This document shows, piece after piece, positions 21,708 to 29,668 of a stretch of 38,760 nucleotides of DNA. The position numbers and the translations under genes were made by a program. The stretch lies in the NCBI GenBank assembly GCA_000961585.1, contig LADN01000037.1, positions 1 through 38,760 on the forward strand, read 5' to 3'. The stretch's first letter is position 1; each line of letters opens with the position of its first letter. Origin of the DNA: Peptococcaceae bacterium BRH_c4a. Lineage in GTDB: Bacteria > Bacillota > Desulfotomaculia > Desulfotomaculales > Desulfocucumaceae. The notes under the pieces were generated by a model. The model did not search any database, had not been told where the DNA came from, and was given only the letters and a program-made list of their open reading frames with translations.

Positions 21708-23567
21708 TTAATCTATTACTTGCTCCTTTATTAATTTGTCGTCAACATACACTTTAATGGTGGCCCTGCCCCAGTATGTTACCGTTTCCGCCACCTGATC
21801 CCCGGGATTATGGGTCTTGATATAGGCGTCATTGGTGCCCCGCACATCGGTGACCGTTATTTTAACCACATGGGGCTTGCCATCGTTGGGTATTTCCCGG
21901 ACGTAAACTTTGGCGTCCCTGGCCGAGGGGCCGGGTCCGTTACTGACATTTACCTTGACGGCGGTTCCGTCCACCACCTGTTCTCCGGGGCCGGGGGTGT
22001 GAGAAACTATCTGCCCCCGCAGGTACTGTGCGCTGTACTGATATATTAAATCCCGGTCCATTTCCAACTTGACTTCGCCAAGCTTGATCGTGGCCTGGTT
22101 CACGGTCAGTCCCCGCAGGTCGGGTATCTTTCTGGCCGCCGGCTCGGTTCCTTTGGAAACACGCAGACTAATCCTGGATCCCTTGGGCGCCCTGACATTG
22201 GCGGCAGGTTCCTGGCTTATTACGAAACCCTTTTCAACCTCGCTGCTGAACTCTTCTTTGGGGGGCTCCTCCATCTCAAAACCGGCCTCGGTAATTTTAA
22301 TCCTGGCGTCTATTACATTTAGTTTAATCAGATTGGGCACTTCCTTTAAATCTGATCCCTTGCTGACGGTCAGTGTTATAACCCTGTTTATTTTTACCGG
22401 AGGGTCGTTGGGGCCATATTCCTGCGCAATGACAATTCCCTGGGAAACAGTGTTGTGATACTGTTCCTTTACCTTGGATTTCAGTTTCTTTTGATCCAGT
22501 ATTTCCTCGGCCTCGGACAGAGGCTTGCCCACCACAGACGGAACCGTCACCTCAGGAACGTTTACAAACCTGTAATAACCATACAACGCTGCCCCCGCCA
22601 TTAGCATAATCAGTGCGATCACGGTAACCCATCCCGCCGGACTCAGTCTTTTGGCAGGTTTTTCCCGGGACGGGAACGGCTGGGCCGATGCTTTCAGGGC
22701 CAACATATCATCCCTTTCAACGGAAATAATACGGGTTGTGTCACCATCATCCCCGTTGACAGACTCTTCCAGCCTAAAGGACATCTCCCGGACACTGGAA
22801 TACCTCTTATCGGGTTCTTTATGCAGCGCCTTCATCACCGCCCACTCCAGAGAAGGGGGAACATCGGGCTTCCTCACGGTGAGGGGTTCGGGGCTGCTCT
22901 GAATATGCTTCAAGGCTATGGAAATGGGGCTGTCGCCCGTAAACGGCAGGCTTCCGGACAGCATTTCATAAAGCACCACACCCAGGGAGTATATATCCGA
23001 CCCGGGACCGGCCACCTCACCTCTGGCCTGCTCCGGTGAGAGATAGTGTACCGACCCCACGATGGTGTCTGATGAAGTTACCGTGGCGGCGCTGGCCTCC
23101 AGGGCTATGCCGAAATCGGTCAGCTTTGCCCTGCCGGACCTGGTGATTAGAATGTTGTGGGGCTTTACGTCCCTGTGTACAATATTGTTCTCATGGGCGT
23201 GCTCCAGAGCGTCACATACCTGCCTGGCTATCCTCACCGCCCTGGACGGCTCCAGGGGACCTTCCCTCTTTATTATACTCCTTAAGTCCTCTCCGTCTAC
23301 ATACTCCATTACCAGGTAGTGGGAGTGGTTTTCCCTGCCCACATCGTATATGCTGACTATGTTGGGATGCGAAAGGCTTGCCACCGACTGGGCCTCCCGC
23401 CTGAAACGCCTTACAAAATCTTCGTCCGAGGCATATTCGGGACGCAAAAGTTTAATGGTCACCATGCGGTTGAGAATGGCATCCCTTCCCTTGTAAACTA
23501 TAGCCATTCCGCCACCGCCCAGCTGCTCCAGTATCTCGTACCTGTTTCCCAGCATTTTCCCAATCAC
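21708..23567 (-). CDS. prkC: PASTA-domain Ser/Thr protein kinase PrkC
   Basis: A membrane kinase that senses muropeptides and phosphorylates growth, wall and germination proteins. The N-terminal Hanks kinase shows LGGGGMAIVYKG, TIKLL (ATP lysine), HRDVKPHNILI, DFGIALE and LSPEQARGE. After a Lys/Pro linker come one membrane span (VTVIALIMLMAGAALYGYY) and three PASTA repeats (starting VTVPSVVGKPLSEAE, KEVPNLIKLNVIDARI and RKIPDLRGLTVNQATI). A final domain of about 80 residues (VYVREIPNDGKPHVVKITV) lies beyond PASTA. The start is probably GTG at 23567 (MIGKMLGNRYEIL); GTG 23579 and ATG 23555 are alternatives. Confidence 0.95.
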   Translation of the reverse strand: MIGKMLGNRYEILEQLGGGGMAIVYKGRDAILNRMVTIKLLRPEYASDEDFVRRFRREAQSVASLSHPNIVSIYDVGRENHSHYLVMEYVDGEDLRSIIKREGPLEPSRAVRIARQVCDALEHAHENNIVHRDVKPHNILITRSGRAKLTDFGIALEASAATVTSSDTIVGSVHYLSPEQARGEVAGPGSDIYSLGVVLYEMLSGSLPFTGDSPISIALKHIQSSPEPLTVRKPDVPPSLEWAVMKALHKEPDKRYSSVREMSFRLEESVNGDDGDTTRIISVERDDMLALKASAQPFPSREKPAKRLSPAGWVTVIALIMLMAGAALYGYYRFVNVPEVTVPSVVGKPLSEAEEILDQKKLKSKVKEQYHNTVSQGIVIAQEYGPNDPPVKINRVITLTVSKGSDLKEVPNLIKLNVIDARIKITEAGFEMEEPPKEEFSSEVEKGFVISQEPAANVRAPKGSRISLRVSKGTEPAARKIPDLRGLTVNQATIKLGEVKLEMDRDLIYQYSAQYLRGQIVSHTPGPGEQVVDGTAVKVNVSNGPGPSARDAKVYVREIPNDGKPHVVKITVTDVRGTNDAYIKTHNPGDQVAETVTYWGRATIKVYVDDKLIKEQVID

Positions 23568-23592
23568 TTGGACCTTCACCCCCCCTGTTAAC

Positions 23593-25080
23593 TTATTTTG
23601 ACAGGTATTCCCTGATAATCTCCCTGGCCACCGGTGTGGCCACATAACCCCCACCGCCGGCGTTTTCCACCACCACCGCCACCGCAATGCCGGGATTATC
23701 CGCCGGGGCAAACCCTATGAACCAGGCGTGTGTCTGTCCGTGCGGGTTCTGGGCTGATCCTGTTTTGCCGGCCACCCTTATTCCTGAGATTGCAGCCTGG
23801 GAAGCTGTCCCCCGCCTTACCCCGTCCTCCATGGCAGCCGAGAGATCCCGGGCCGTTTCCGGAGAAACTGCAGTGTACAAGGCCACCGGGGACATTTTTT
23901 TATGGATACCGCCGGACCGGTCCACTACCTTCTCCATAACCAGGGGCTTCATCACAACCCCGCCATTGGCTATACCCGCCGCCACCAGTGCCATCTGCAT
24001 TGGGCTGACCAGTGTCCGGCCCTGGCCTATGGCCGTAGAGGCCGCCTCCGGGGGGCTCATCCTGTCGGCTGGCAGCGTTCCGGGGTTATACGGTATTTCA
24101 GCGCTGACCACCGGATATTTCCCCATGCCTCCGGTCTTACCCTCATAATCCAGCAGTTCAAAGCCAAAGGAACCGGCTGCCCTTTTCAGCCCTTCCTCTC
24201 CCAGCTCCAGCCCCAGTTCACCGAAATAGCTGTTGCACGATACTGCCACCGCTTCATTGAAGCCCACCTTTCCATGGACACCGGTATCCTTTAAAACAAA
24301 GCCATCCACCGTTATGCTGCCTTTGCACTCCACGGTACGGCCGGTTTTTTGACCAGCCGCCTCCAGTGCCCCGGCCCCGGTTATTACCTTAAAGGTGGAA
24401 CCCGGAGGGTAAAGTCCCCTGGCCGCCCTGTTCAGCAGGGGGGCGGAGTCTGTCTTGGTTTTCAGAATATCGTATCTGGTTGTTTTGATCTCCTGGGTTT
24501 TTCCATTTTTGGTTACACTCTCGGTTCTTACAACTTCTTCTATGGAACCCGGATCAAAGGCGGGTGAGCTTACCATGGCCAGCACGGCCCCGGTTTTGGG
24601 GTCAATGGCCACCACCGCCCCGCTCCTGCTGCCCAGCATGTTCAGGGCCAGCCTTTGCAGCCCGGCGTCTATGGTAAGGCCCACATTGTAGCCGTATCGC
24701 TGCCTGCCCAGTATCCGGTCAAATACCGCCCGCACCTTTCCGGCATCATCCATGGCCAGGAGATAGCTGTCAAAGGCCGATTCCAGCCCTGTGCGCCCGT
24801 ACTGCCGGGAAACGAAACCCAACAGGTGGGCGGTCTCCCTCCCCCGGGGATATACTCTCACCTTTGCGCCGCCTATCACCCTGTCCTCGGCCAGCAGGGC
24901 GCCGCGCCTGTCGTAAATGGCGCCCCTGATTATGGCCTCCTCGGCCGCCGCCAGCCTCCTGTTGTGGGGATCGGTGGCCAGGGTGGGACCCACCACCACG
25001 TTAAGATACCCCATATATAGCATCAATACAGTAAATAGGGCTAAGAAGAGGTACCCCAGCTTCCTGATGTTGTCATTCAT
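23593..25080 (-). CDS. pbpA: Class B penicillin-binding protein (PBP2/FtsI type transpeptidase)
   Basis: A 495-residue transpeptidase that cross-links peptidoglycan, paired with the SEDS polymerase encoded just upstream. One N-terminal membrane span (LGYLFLALFTVLMLYMGYL) is followed by a short dimerisation region. The catalytic domain has active-site serine YPPGSTFKVITG, the second motif SCNS (AVAVSCNSYFG), and the third motif AGKTGSAQNP. It lacks PASTA domains and is shorter than FtsI, as for the PbpA-type enzymes next to prkC. The start ATG at 25080 overlaps the end of ftsW; GAGG lies upstream. Confidence 0.94.
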   Translation of the reverse strand: MNDNIRKLGYLFLALFTVLMLYMGYLNVVVGPTLATDPHNRRLAAAEEAIIRGAIYDRRGALLAEDRVIGGAKVRVYPRGRETAHLLGFVSRQYGRTGLESAFDSYLLAMDDAGKVRAVFDRILGRQRYGYNVGLTIDAGLQRLALNMLGSRSGAVVAIDPKTGAVLAMVSSPAFDPGSIEEVVRTESVTKNGKTQEIKTTRYDILKTKTDSAPLLNRAARGLYPPGSTFKVITGAGALEAAGQKTGRTVECKGSITVDGFVLKDTGVHGKVGFNEAVAVSCNSYFGELGLELGEEGLKRAAGSFGFELLDYEGKTGGMGKYPVVSAEIPYNPGTLPADRMSPPEAASTAIGQGRTLVSPMQMALVAAGIANGGVVMKPLVMEKVVDRSGGIHKKMSPVALYTAVSPETARDLSAAMEDGVRRGTASQAAISGIRVAGKTGSAQNPHGQTHAWFIGFAPADNPGIAVAVVVENAGGGGYVATPVAREIIREYLSK

Positions 25081-26368
25081 GGATTCTTGCCTCATGGGAT
25101 ATGTTCATCAGCATCCCCAGTATAATGAAATTGGCCACCAGGGAGCTGCCTCCATAGCTTATAAAGGGAAGGGTCACTCCGGTAAGGGGCAGCAGCTTGG
25201 TTACACCGGCAATGATGGTGAAGGCCTGCAGTCCCATCAGAGCGGTTAGCCCGGCTGCCAAAAGCTTGGAAAAATCATCCCTGGATTCCATGGCCGCCTT
25301 TAGACCCCGGAATATGAAAAGAATATATAACAGCACAATTGCTATGCCTCCCAGAAGGCCCATTTCCTCGGTTATGGCGGAAAATATGAAATCAGTGTGC
25401 ACCGCCGGTATAAACATGGGAAATCCCCCTCCCAGCCCGGTTCCGGTAATGCCCCCCGCCCCTATGGCGAAAAGTGACTGGATCACCTGATAGGCCTGAT
25501 TATAAGCTTCGTCTCCCAGTTCAAAGAAGCCATAGGGATTTAAAAGCCATATATTCACCCTTATCCTTACATGGTCAAATAAAAGATAGCTCAAGGCCCC
25601 GCCTGTCATGAACAAACCAACGCCTATGGATATATAAAGCATCCTGGCGGTGGCCACATACACCATGGCTAAAAAGGTTCCAAAATATATAAGGGCGGCC
25701 CCCAAATCCCGCTGAAACACCAGAAGCAGAAGAGATATTCCCCACATGCCCAGAAGAGGCCCCCACGCCCTGGGCCCGGGGAAGTAAAATCCCCGGAAGA
25801 ATTCGGTGTCCTGGGTCAGTACCATCTTGTTTTCCGACATAAAGGAGGCCAGAAAGAGAACCACCAGTATCTTAACAAACTCCGAGGGCTGTATGTGAAA
25901 ATAGCCAAAATCCAGCCAGCTTTTTGCCCCTCCCTGCTCAACCCCCAGAAAAATGGGGGTGATCAGGGCCAGTGCCCCCATGAGGGCATATATATATTTA
26001 TATTCAGAAAGCCTCCGGTAATTGGTAAAAAGTCTGGTGGTCAGGAACAGAAAAAAAAGACCAATGATCATCCAAAAGAACTGTCTCAGCGCATAGAAGG
26101 GATTAAGCCGGTATAAAAATACCAGTCCGGTGTAGGAAAGCATGGCCACCACCGGCAAAAGGAAGGGGTCGGCTCTGAATTTGAGCGCCTGCCAGACAAC
26201 AGCCACCAGCAGAAAACCCAGGGCCGGCACCGATGCCCCCACCAGTACCGAACGGGCATCCCCATCCCTCCAGAGGTATCCGGCATAGGCTCCGGCGGCC
26301 AGATACAGACCGGCCAGAACCAATAGCTTTATCTCGTATTTCCTGCTCTCTTCCCCGGCGCTAATCAT
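25073..26368 (-). CDS. SEDS family peptidoglycan polymerase (FtsW/RodA/SpoVE type)
   Basis: A membrane protein of about 431 residues with some ten to twelve spans. SEDS proteins polymerise lipid II together with a class B PBP. Conserved segments are GGAKSWLDFGYFHIQPSEFVK (here GGAKSWLDFGYF and QPSEFVKILVVLF), FQRDLGAALIYFGTFL, AYQVIQSLFAIGAGGITGTG with LGGGFPMFIPAVHTDFIFS, and the C-terminal PFISYGGSSLVANF. The gene overlaps prpC upstream and pbpA downstream, so the three are translationally coupled. FtsW versus RodA cannot be settled by sequence alone. Confidence 0.93.
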   Translation of the reverse strand: MISAGEESRKYEIKLLVLAGLYLAAGAYAGYLWRDGDARSVLVGASVPALGFLLVAVVWQALKFRADPFLLPVVAMLSYTGLVFLYRLNPFYALRQFFWMIIGLFFLFLTTRLFTNYRRLSEYKYIYALMGALALITPIFLGVEQGGAKSWLDFGYFHIQPSEFVKILVVLFLASFMSENKMVLTQDTEFFRGFYFPGPRAWGPLLGMWGISLLLLVFQRDLGAALIYFGTFLAMVYVATARMLYISIGVGLFMTGGALSYLLFDHVRIRVNIWLLNPYGFFELGDEAYNQAYQVIQSLFAIGAGGITGTGLGGGFPMFIPAVHTDFIFSAITEEMGLLGGIAIVLLYILFIFRGLKAAMESRDDFSKLLAAGLTALMGLQAFTIIAGVTKLLPLTGVTLPFISYGGSSLVANFIILGMLMNISHEARIHE

Positions 26369-27074
26369 CAATCTCAACCACTATCACCGAAATATTGTCG
26401 TTTCCTCCCCGGAGCAGAGCCTCGGAGACCAGGCTTTCAACCGCCTCCTCCGGGCCGGGGGCCAATCTGACCAGTCTCATTATTTCATCGTCCTCCACCA
26501 GGCCACAAAGCCCGTCCGAGCACAGCAGAACAACATCATCCTTTTCCAGGCGGACCCTGATCAAATCCACTTCCACCGCAGGACCGGTTCCCAGCGCCCT
26601 GGTAAGCACGTTTCTGTGGGGGTGATCCCGGGCCTGTTCCTTTGTAATGCCCCCCTGCCTGATCAATTCCTGTACCAGGGAATGATCTTGGGTGAGGGGG
26701 TATATTTTTTCGCCCCTTATTATATAAGCCCTGCTGTCGCCCACATGGGCCAGTATCATTTCCCTGTCTCTGATCACGGCGGCAGTCAGGGTGGTGCCCA
26801 TACCCCTGCAGGAACTGTCGTTACTGGACGCATTAAAAACCTTACTGTTGGCTGCCCGGGCGCCGTCAAGCAATTTGCTTTCTATCTGCTCCGCATCGCC
26901 CGACCTGATCTGGTCGGCCACAGATTCAACGGCAATCCGGCTGGCCACTTCCCCGGCCAGGTGACCGCCCATCCCGTCGGCAACCGCAAACAAAGCCAGA
27001 TCCGGGATAACACATATGCTATCCTCGTTTCGCTTCCTTACCAGTCCCACCTCTGTTGCCTGACTCCACCTCAT
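26361..27074 (-). CDS. prpC: PP2C-family Ser/Thr protein phosphatase (PrpC/Stp)
   Basis: A 237-residue PPM phosphatase, the partner that removes phosphates placed by PrkC. It carries the metal-binding motifs in order: TEVGLVRKRNEDS (residue about 7), FAVADGMGGHLAGEVAS, SRGMGTTLTAAV-like CRGMGTTLTAAVI, LAHVGDSRAYII, LTQDHSLVQELI, VLLCSDGLCGLVEDD, and GGNDNISVIVVEI. The start of the gene overlaps the preceding FHA gene by 56 bases and its end overlaps ftsW, which suggests tight coupling. Confidence 0.96.
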   Translation of the reverse strand: MRWSQATEVGLVRKRNEDSICVIPDLALFAVADGMGGHLAGEVASRIAVESVADQIRSGDAEQIESKLLDGARAANSKVFNASSNDSSCRGMGTTLTAAVIRDREMILAHVGDSRAYIIRGEKIYPLTQDHSLVQELIRQGGITKEQARDHPHRNVLTRALGTGPAVEVDLIRVRLEKDDVVLLCSDGLCGLVEDDEIMRLVRLAPGPEEAVESLVSEALLRGGNDNISVIVVEIDD

Positions 27075-27561
27075 ATGCCCACCTCAAAAATTGCATGCTG
27101 ACGTCACCGATCCTGATCTTGTCTTTATCGGCCAGTACAGTCGGCTTTTTTATTCTTACATCATTAAGGAAGGTGCCGTTTTTGCTCCCCCTGTCCTCGA
27201 TCCAGTACTGGCCATCACTGCCGTATACCGCAGCGTGGTCCATGGATGCAAAGGGATCCACCATGGTTATGGTGTTTTTGCTGCTCCTGCCCAGGGTTGC
27301 CTGATCTTCCGGCATCAGGGAAAAAACACTTCCCGGGGTCAATCCCGGATCACCGGACGACAGCACAACCAGTCCCGCCACCGATCCGGGAAGGGGTTTA
27401 ATTTCCACAGGCAATGGTTCGGCTGCCTTTTTGCCGACAGCCTCCTTCATGACCTCCCCAGACCTGAGATCCAGGAACATCATCCTTATCAACTGAAAAA
27501 TAAACACATAAAGCATTATCAGGAAAATATAGCGGAATACCGTTAAAATTAAATCCAGCAA
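27019..27561 (-). CDS. Membrane-anchored FHA-domain protein
   Basis: A 180-residue protein with an N-terminal membrane span (LTVFRYIFLIMLYVFIFQLI), a linker, and an FHA domain from about residue 85 (ATLGRSSKNTITMVDPFASM, DHAAVYGSDGQYWIEDRGSK, NGTFLNDVRI). FHA domains bind phosphothreonine, so it is a likely reader of PrkC phosphorylation, like FhaB/FipA-type proteins near PBP genes. The usual SR-x-HA reads SMDHA here. Start TTG at 27561, two bases after the previous stop, has AAGGTGG upstream. Its C-terminal tail overlaps prpC. Confidence 0.9.
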   Translation of the reverse strand: MLDLILTVFRYIFLIMLYVFIFQLIRMMFLDLRSGEVMKEAVGKKAAEPLPVEIKPLPGSVAGLVVLSSGDPGLTPGSVFSLMPEDQATLGRSSKNTITMVDPFASMDHAAVYGSDGQYWIEDRGSKNGTFLNDVRIKKPTVLADKDKIRIGDVSMQFLRWAYEVESGNRGGTGKEAKRG

Positions 27562-27563
27562 CG

Positions 27564-28340
27564 CTAATCCACCTTAAAGGCGCACAGAGTGGCGCCGAAT
27601 TTAACACTGTCACCGTTTTCCAGCTTTCTTGCACTGATGCGATCCCCGTTGACAAATGTACCGTTGGTGCTGTCCAGGTCGGTCACCAGCCAACCGCTCT
27701 TTTGGGGTTCCAGCCTGGCATGCCTGCGGGACATGTTTGCATCCGGCAGTGTAATATCACAGGACTCTCTCCTGCCAACGACCACCGGGTAACCCTCCAG
27801 TCTGAAAACCTTCCCGGCAAGGGGGCCGTCCATTACCTCCAGGAAATAGACCTGGCTTTGCCTGATCACCGGTATGGGGGCGGTATCCCTGGAGGGACGG
27901 TAATTCAGTGTGTCCTCAAATTCATTTTTTGCACCGGCCTCAACATCCCCATCACCGGAAACGCCGGCCGTGGAATTGCCGAACTTACCGCCGACACGGA
28001 TCTGCCCGGGCTTTAAGTCCGTATCTTCATAAAATTTCACCAGGGGATGGGCCACCAGAGTAAAGTCCTTTTCCCCGGCCTTCTGGCTTATATAATCCTG
28101 CAGTTCCCGGGACAGTGCCCCGGCCAGGAATGATATGGCCGAATAATCCTCCGGGTGCAAAAAAACGTCGTACTCATGGGGGGCATAAACAAGGTTTACG
28201 CTCACCCTTTTGCGTTCCCGCATCTCCCGGGCCAATTTTTTGGCAATCTCCAGGGGCTGTACCCGGCCTCTGAATTTATCCCTGAAAAAACCTTCTATAT
28301 ATTTTTCCAGGCTGCCCTCCAATCCTGAAAAGAAACCCAT
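27564..28340 (-). CDS. DUF3662 plus FHA-domain protein (FhaA-like)
   Basis: A 258-residue soluble protein. Residues 1-115 form a DUF3662 domain (GFFSGLEGSLEKYIEGFFRD, VQPLEIAKKLAREM, VNLVYAPHEYDVFLHPEDY). A low-complexity linker follows, then an FHA domain from about residue 170 (VVVGRRESCDITLPDANMSR, RHARLEP, LDSTNGTFVNGDRI). This matches FhaA of actinobacteria, a regulator of wall synthesis that is phosphorylated by PASTA kinases. ATG at 28340 has GGGGGGG five bases upstream. A terminator-like hairpin lies just before this site and may control the gene. Confidence 0.93.
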   Translation of the reverse strand: MGFFSGLEGSLEKYIEGFFRDKFRGRVQPLEIAKKLAREMRERKRVSVNLVYAPHEYDVFLHPEDYSAISFLAGALSRELQDYISQKAGEKDFTLVAHPLVKFYEDTDLKPGQIRVGGKFGNSTAGVSGDGDVEAGAKNEFEDTLNYRPSRDTAPIPVIRQSQVYFLEVMDGPLAGKVFRLEGYPVVVGRRESCDITLPDANMSRRHARLEPQKSGWLVTDLDSTNGTFVNGDRISARKLENGDSVKFGATLCAFKVD

Positions 28341-28354
28341 TAACACCCCCCCTT

Positions 28355-28379
28355 ATAAAAAAGGGGCCGGGCGCCCCTT
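28355..28379 (-). terminator. Terminator or attenuator in the leader of the DUF3662-FHA gene
   Basis: On the minus strand AAGGGGC and GCCCCTT pair around GCCCG and are followed by TTTTATAA. It lies between rlmN and the FHA gene. The 3' arm (CCCCTT) can also pair with AAGGGG of the ribosome binding site just downstream. Upstream, 28381-28425 adds a second hairpin (CCCCC/GGGGG around TGCTTCAGT). The stretch 28426-28499 has nothing else I recognise. Confidence 0.6.
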
Positions 28380-28499
28380 CGGACGGTATGGACGTCCTCA
28401 TGCCCCCACTGAAGCAGGGGGGGGGACACCCTCTTGAAACCCCGGTTTATATTGACAATGGTTGCATCAGGTAGTATTCCCCTTTTTTCTGACATGCTG

Positions 28500-29555
28500 T
28501 CATTCGCGGCCCTTTTGATCCATGGCCGCCCTTCTCCTTAGCTGACCGCAGGCGGCATCGATGTCGCCCCCCAGCTCCCGCCTCAAAGTCACTTCCACCC
28601 CGGACCGGTCTAAAACCTCCCGGAATTTTTTTATTGCATCGGGTGAAGACCTTTTATACTTCAGCTCCCCCACCGGATTATACGGTATGAGATTTACATG
28701 GCAGGGAATCCCTTTGATAAGGCCGGCCAATTGCACAGCCTGGTCAGGACTGTCATTGACCCCGGACAGCAGTGCGTATTCAAAGGTAATTCTCCTGCCC
28801 GTCTTGTTGCTGTAGTAGCCGCAGGCCTTTATCAGCACTTCCAGCGGATACTTCCGGTTTTGAGGAACCAGGCGGTCCCTCAGTTCATTGTCAGCCGCAT
28901 GTAGGGACACCGCCAGAGTAAGGGGAAATCCTTCCCCTGCCAACCGCCTTATCCCGGGCTCCACACCGCAGGTGGACAGGGTGATATGCCGAAAACCGAT
29001 GTTCAGCCCGTACACGGCGTTTATGTTAACCAGAAATTTTATGGTGTTCTGATAGTTGTCCAGGGGCTCCCCCGATCCCATCAGCACAATGTGGCTTATC
29101 CTCTCACCACAGTCCTTCTGAACCGCCAGAACCTGATCGTACATTTCCCCGGGGGAAAGGTTCCTTACCGCCCCGCCCAGGGCGGAGGCGCACAGTGCGC
29201 AGCCCATCCGGCAGCCCACCTGGGTTGAAATACATACCGACCGGCCATAGGAGTGCTTCATCAGAACGCTTTCCACAGCCTGCCCGTCATAAAGCCCGAA
29301 AAGGTATTTTACCGTATCGCCCCTGGAAGACACCTGTTTTCTTTGGGTAACCAGATTTCCCGGGGTGGCCCGCCGGGCCAGTCGGTCCCTGAGAGCGGCG
29401 GGAAGGTTTGTCATATCCTTAAAGGAGCCGGCCCCCTTGCTGAAAATCCACCCGGCCACCTGCTTCGCCCTGTATTGGGGCTCCCCCATTTCACTGAAAA
29501 AGGTCTCCAGTTCCCGCATGGTAAGGTCCTTCAGATTTATCCCGCGATCACCCAT
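28500..29555 (-). CDS. rlmN: 23S rRNA (adenine2503-C2)- and tRNA adenine37 methyltransferase RlmN
   Basis: RlmN (351 residues) is a radical-SAM enzyme that methylates A2503 of 23S rRNA and A37 of some tRNAs. Evidence is the N-terminal accessory domain (MGEPQYRAKQVAGWIF), the cluster motif GCRMGCALCAS (CxxxCxxC, about residue 120), the SAM-binding LMGSGEPLDNY, and the catalytic C-terminal Cys region DIDAACGQL. GGAGAG lies before the ATG. It follows rsmB after a 113-base gap with no other gene. Confidence 0.97.
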   Translation of the reverse strand: MGDRGINLKDLTMRELETFFSEMGEPQYRAKQVAGWIFSKGAGSFKDMTNLPAALRDRLARRATPGNLVTQRKQVSSRGDTVKYLFGLYDGQAVESVLMKHSYGRSVCISTQVGCRMGCALCASALGGAVRNLSPGEMYDQVLAVQKDCGERISHIVLMGSGEPLDNYQNTIKFLVNINAVYGLNIGFRHITLSTCGVEPGIRRLAGEGFPLTLAVSLHAADNELRDRLVPQNRKYPLEVLIKACGYYSNKTGRRITFEYALLSGVNDSPDQAVQLAGLIKGIPCHVNLIPYNPVGELKYKRSSPDAIKKFREVLDRSGVEVTLRRELGGDIDAACGQLRRRAAMDQKGRE

Positions 29556-29668
29556 TTTGGCTCTCCGATGCCTTTTATTCTCCGCCCGGCAGGATTAAAA
29601 CTCACCTGTTCTCCAGCTTTTATTTCTACAACTATCTTTTAATCCCTTTTTCTTGTCCTGCCATTCCA

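Noticed and set aside
28381-28425. Known riboswitch class in the DUF3662-FHA leader
   Set aside because: The hairpins do not fit any aptamer consensus I can recall; listed only as an uncharacterised leader structure.
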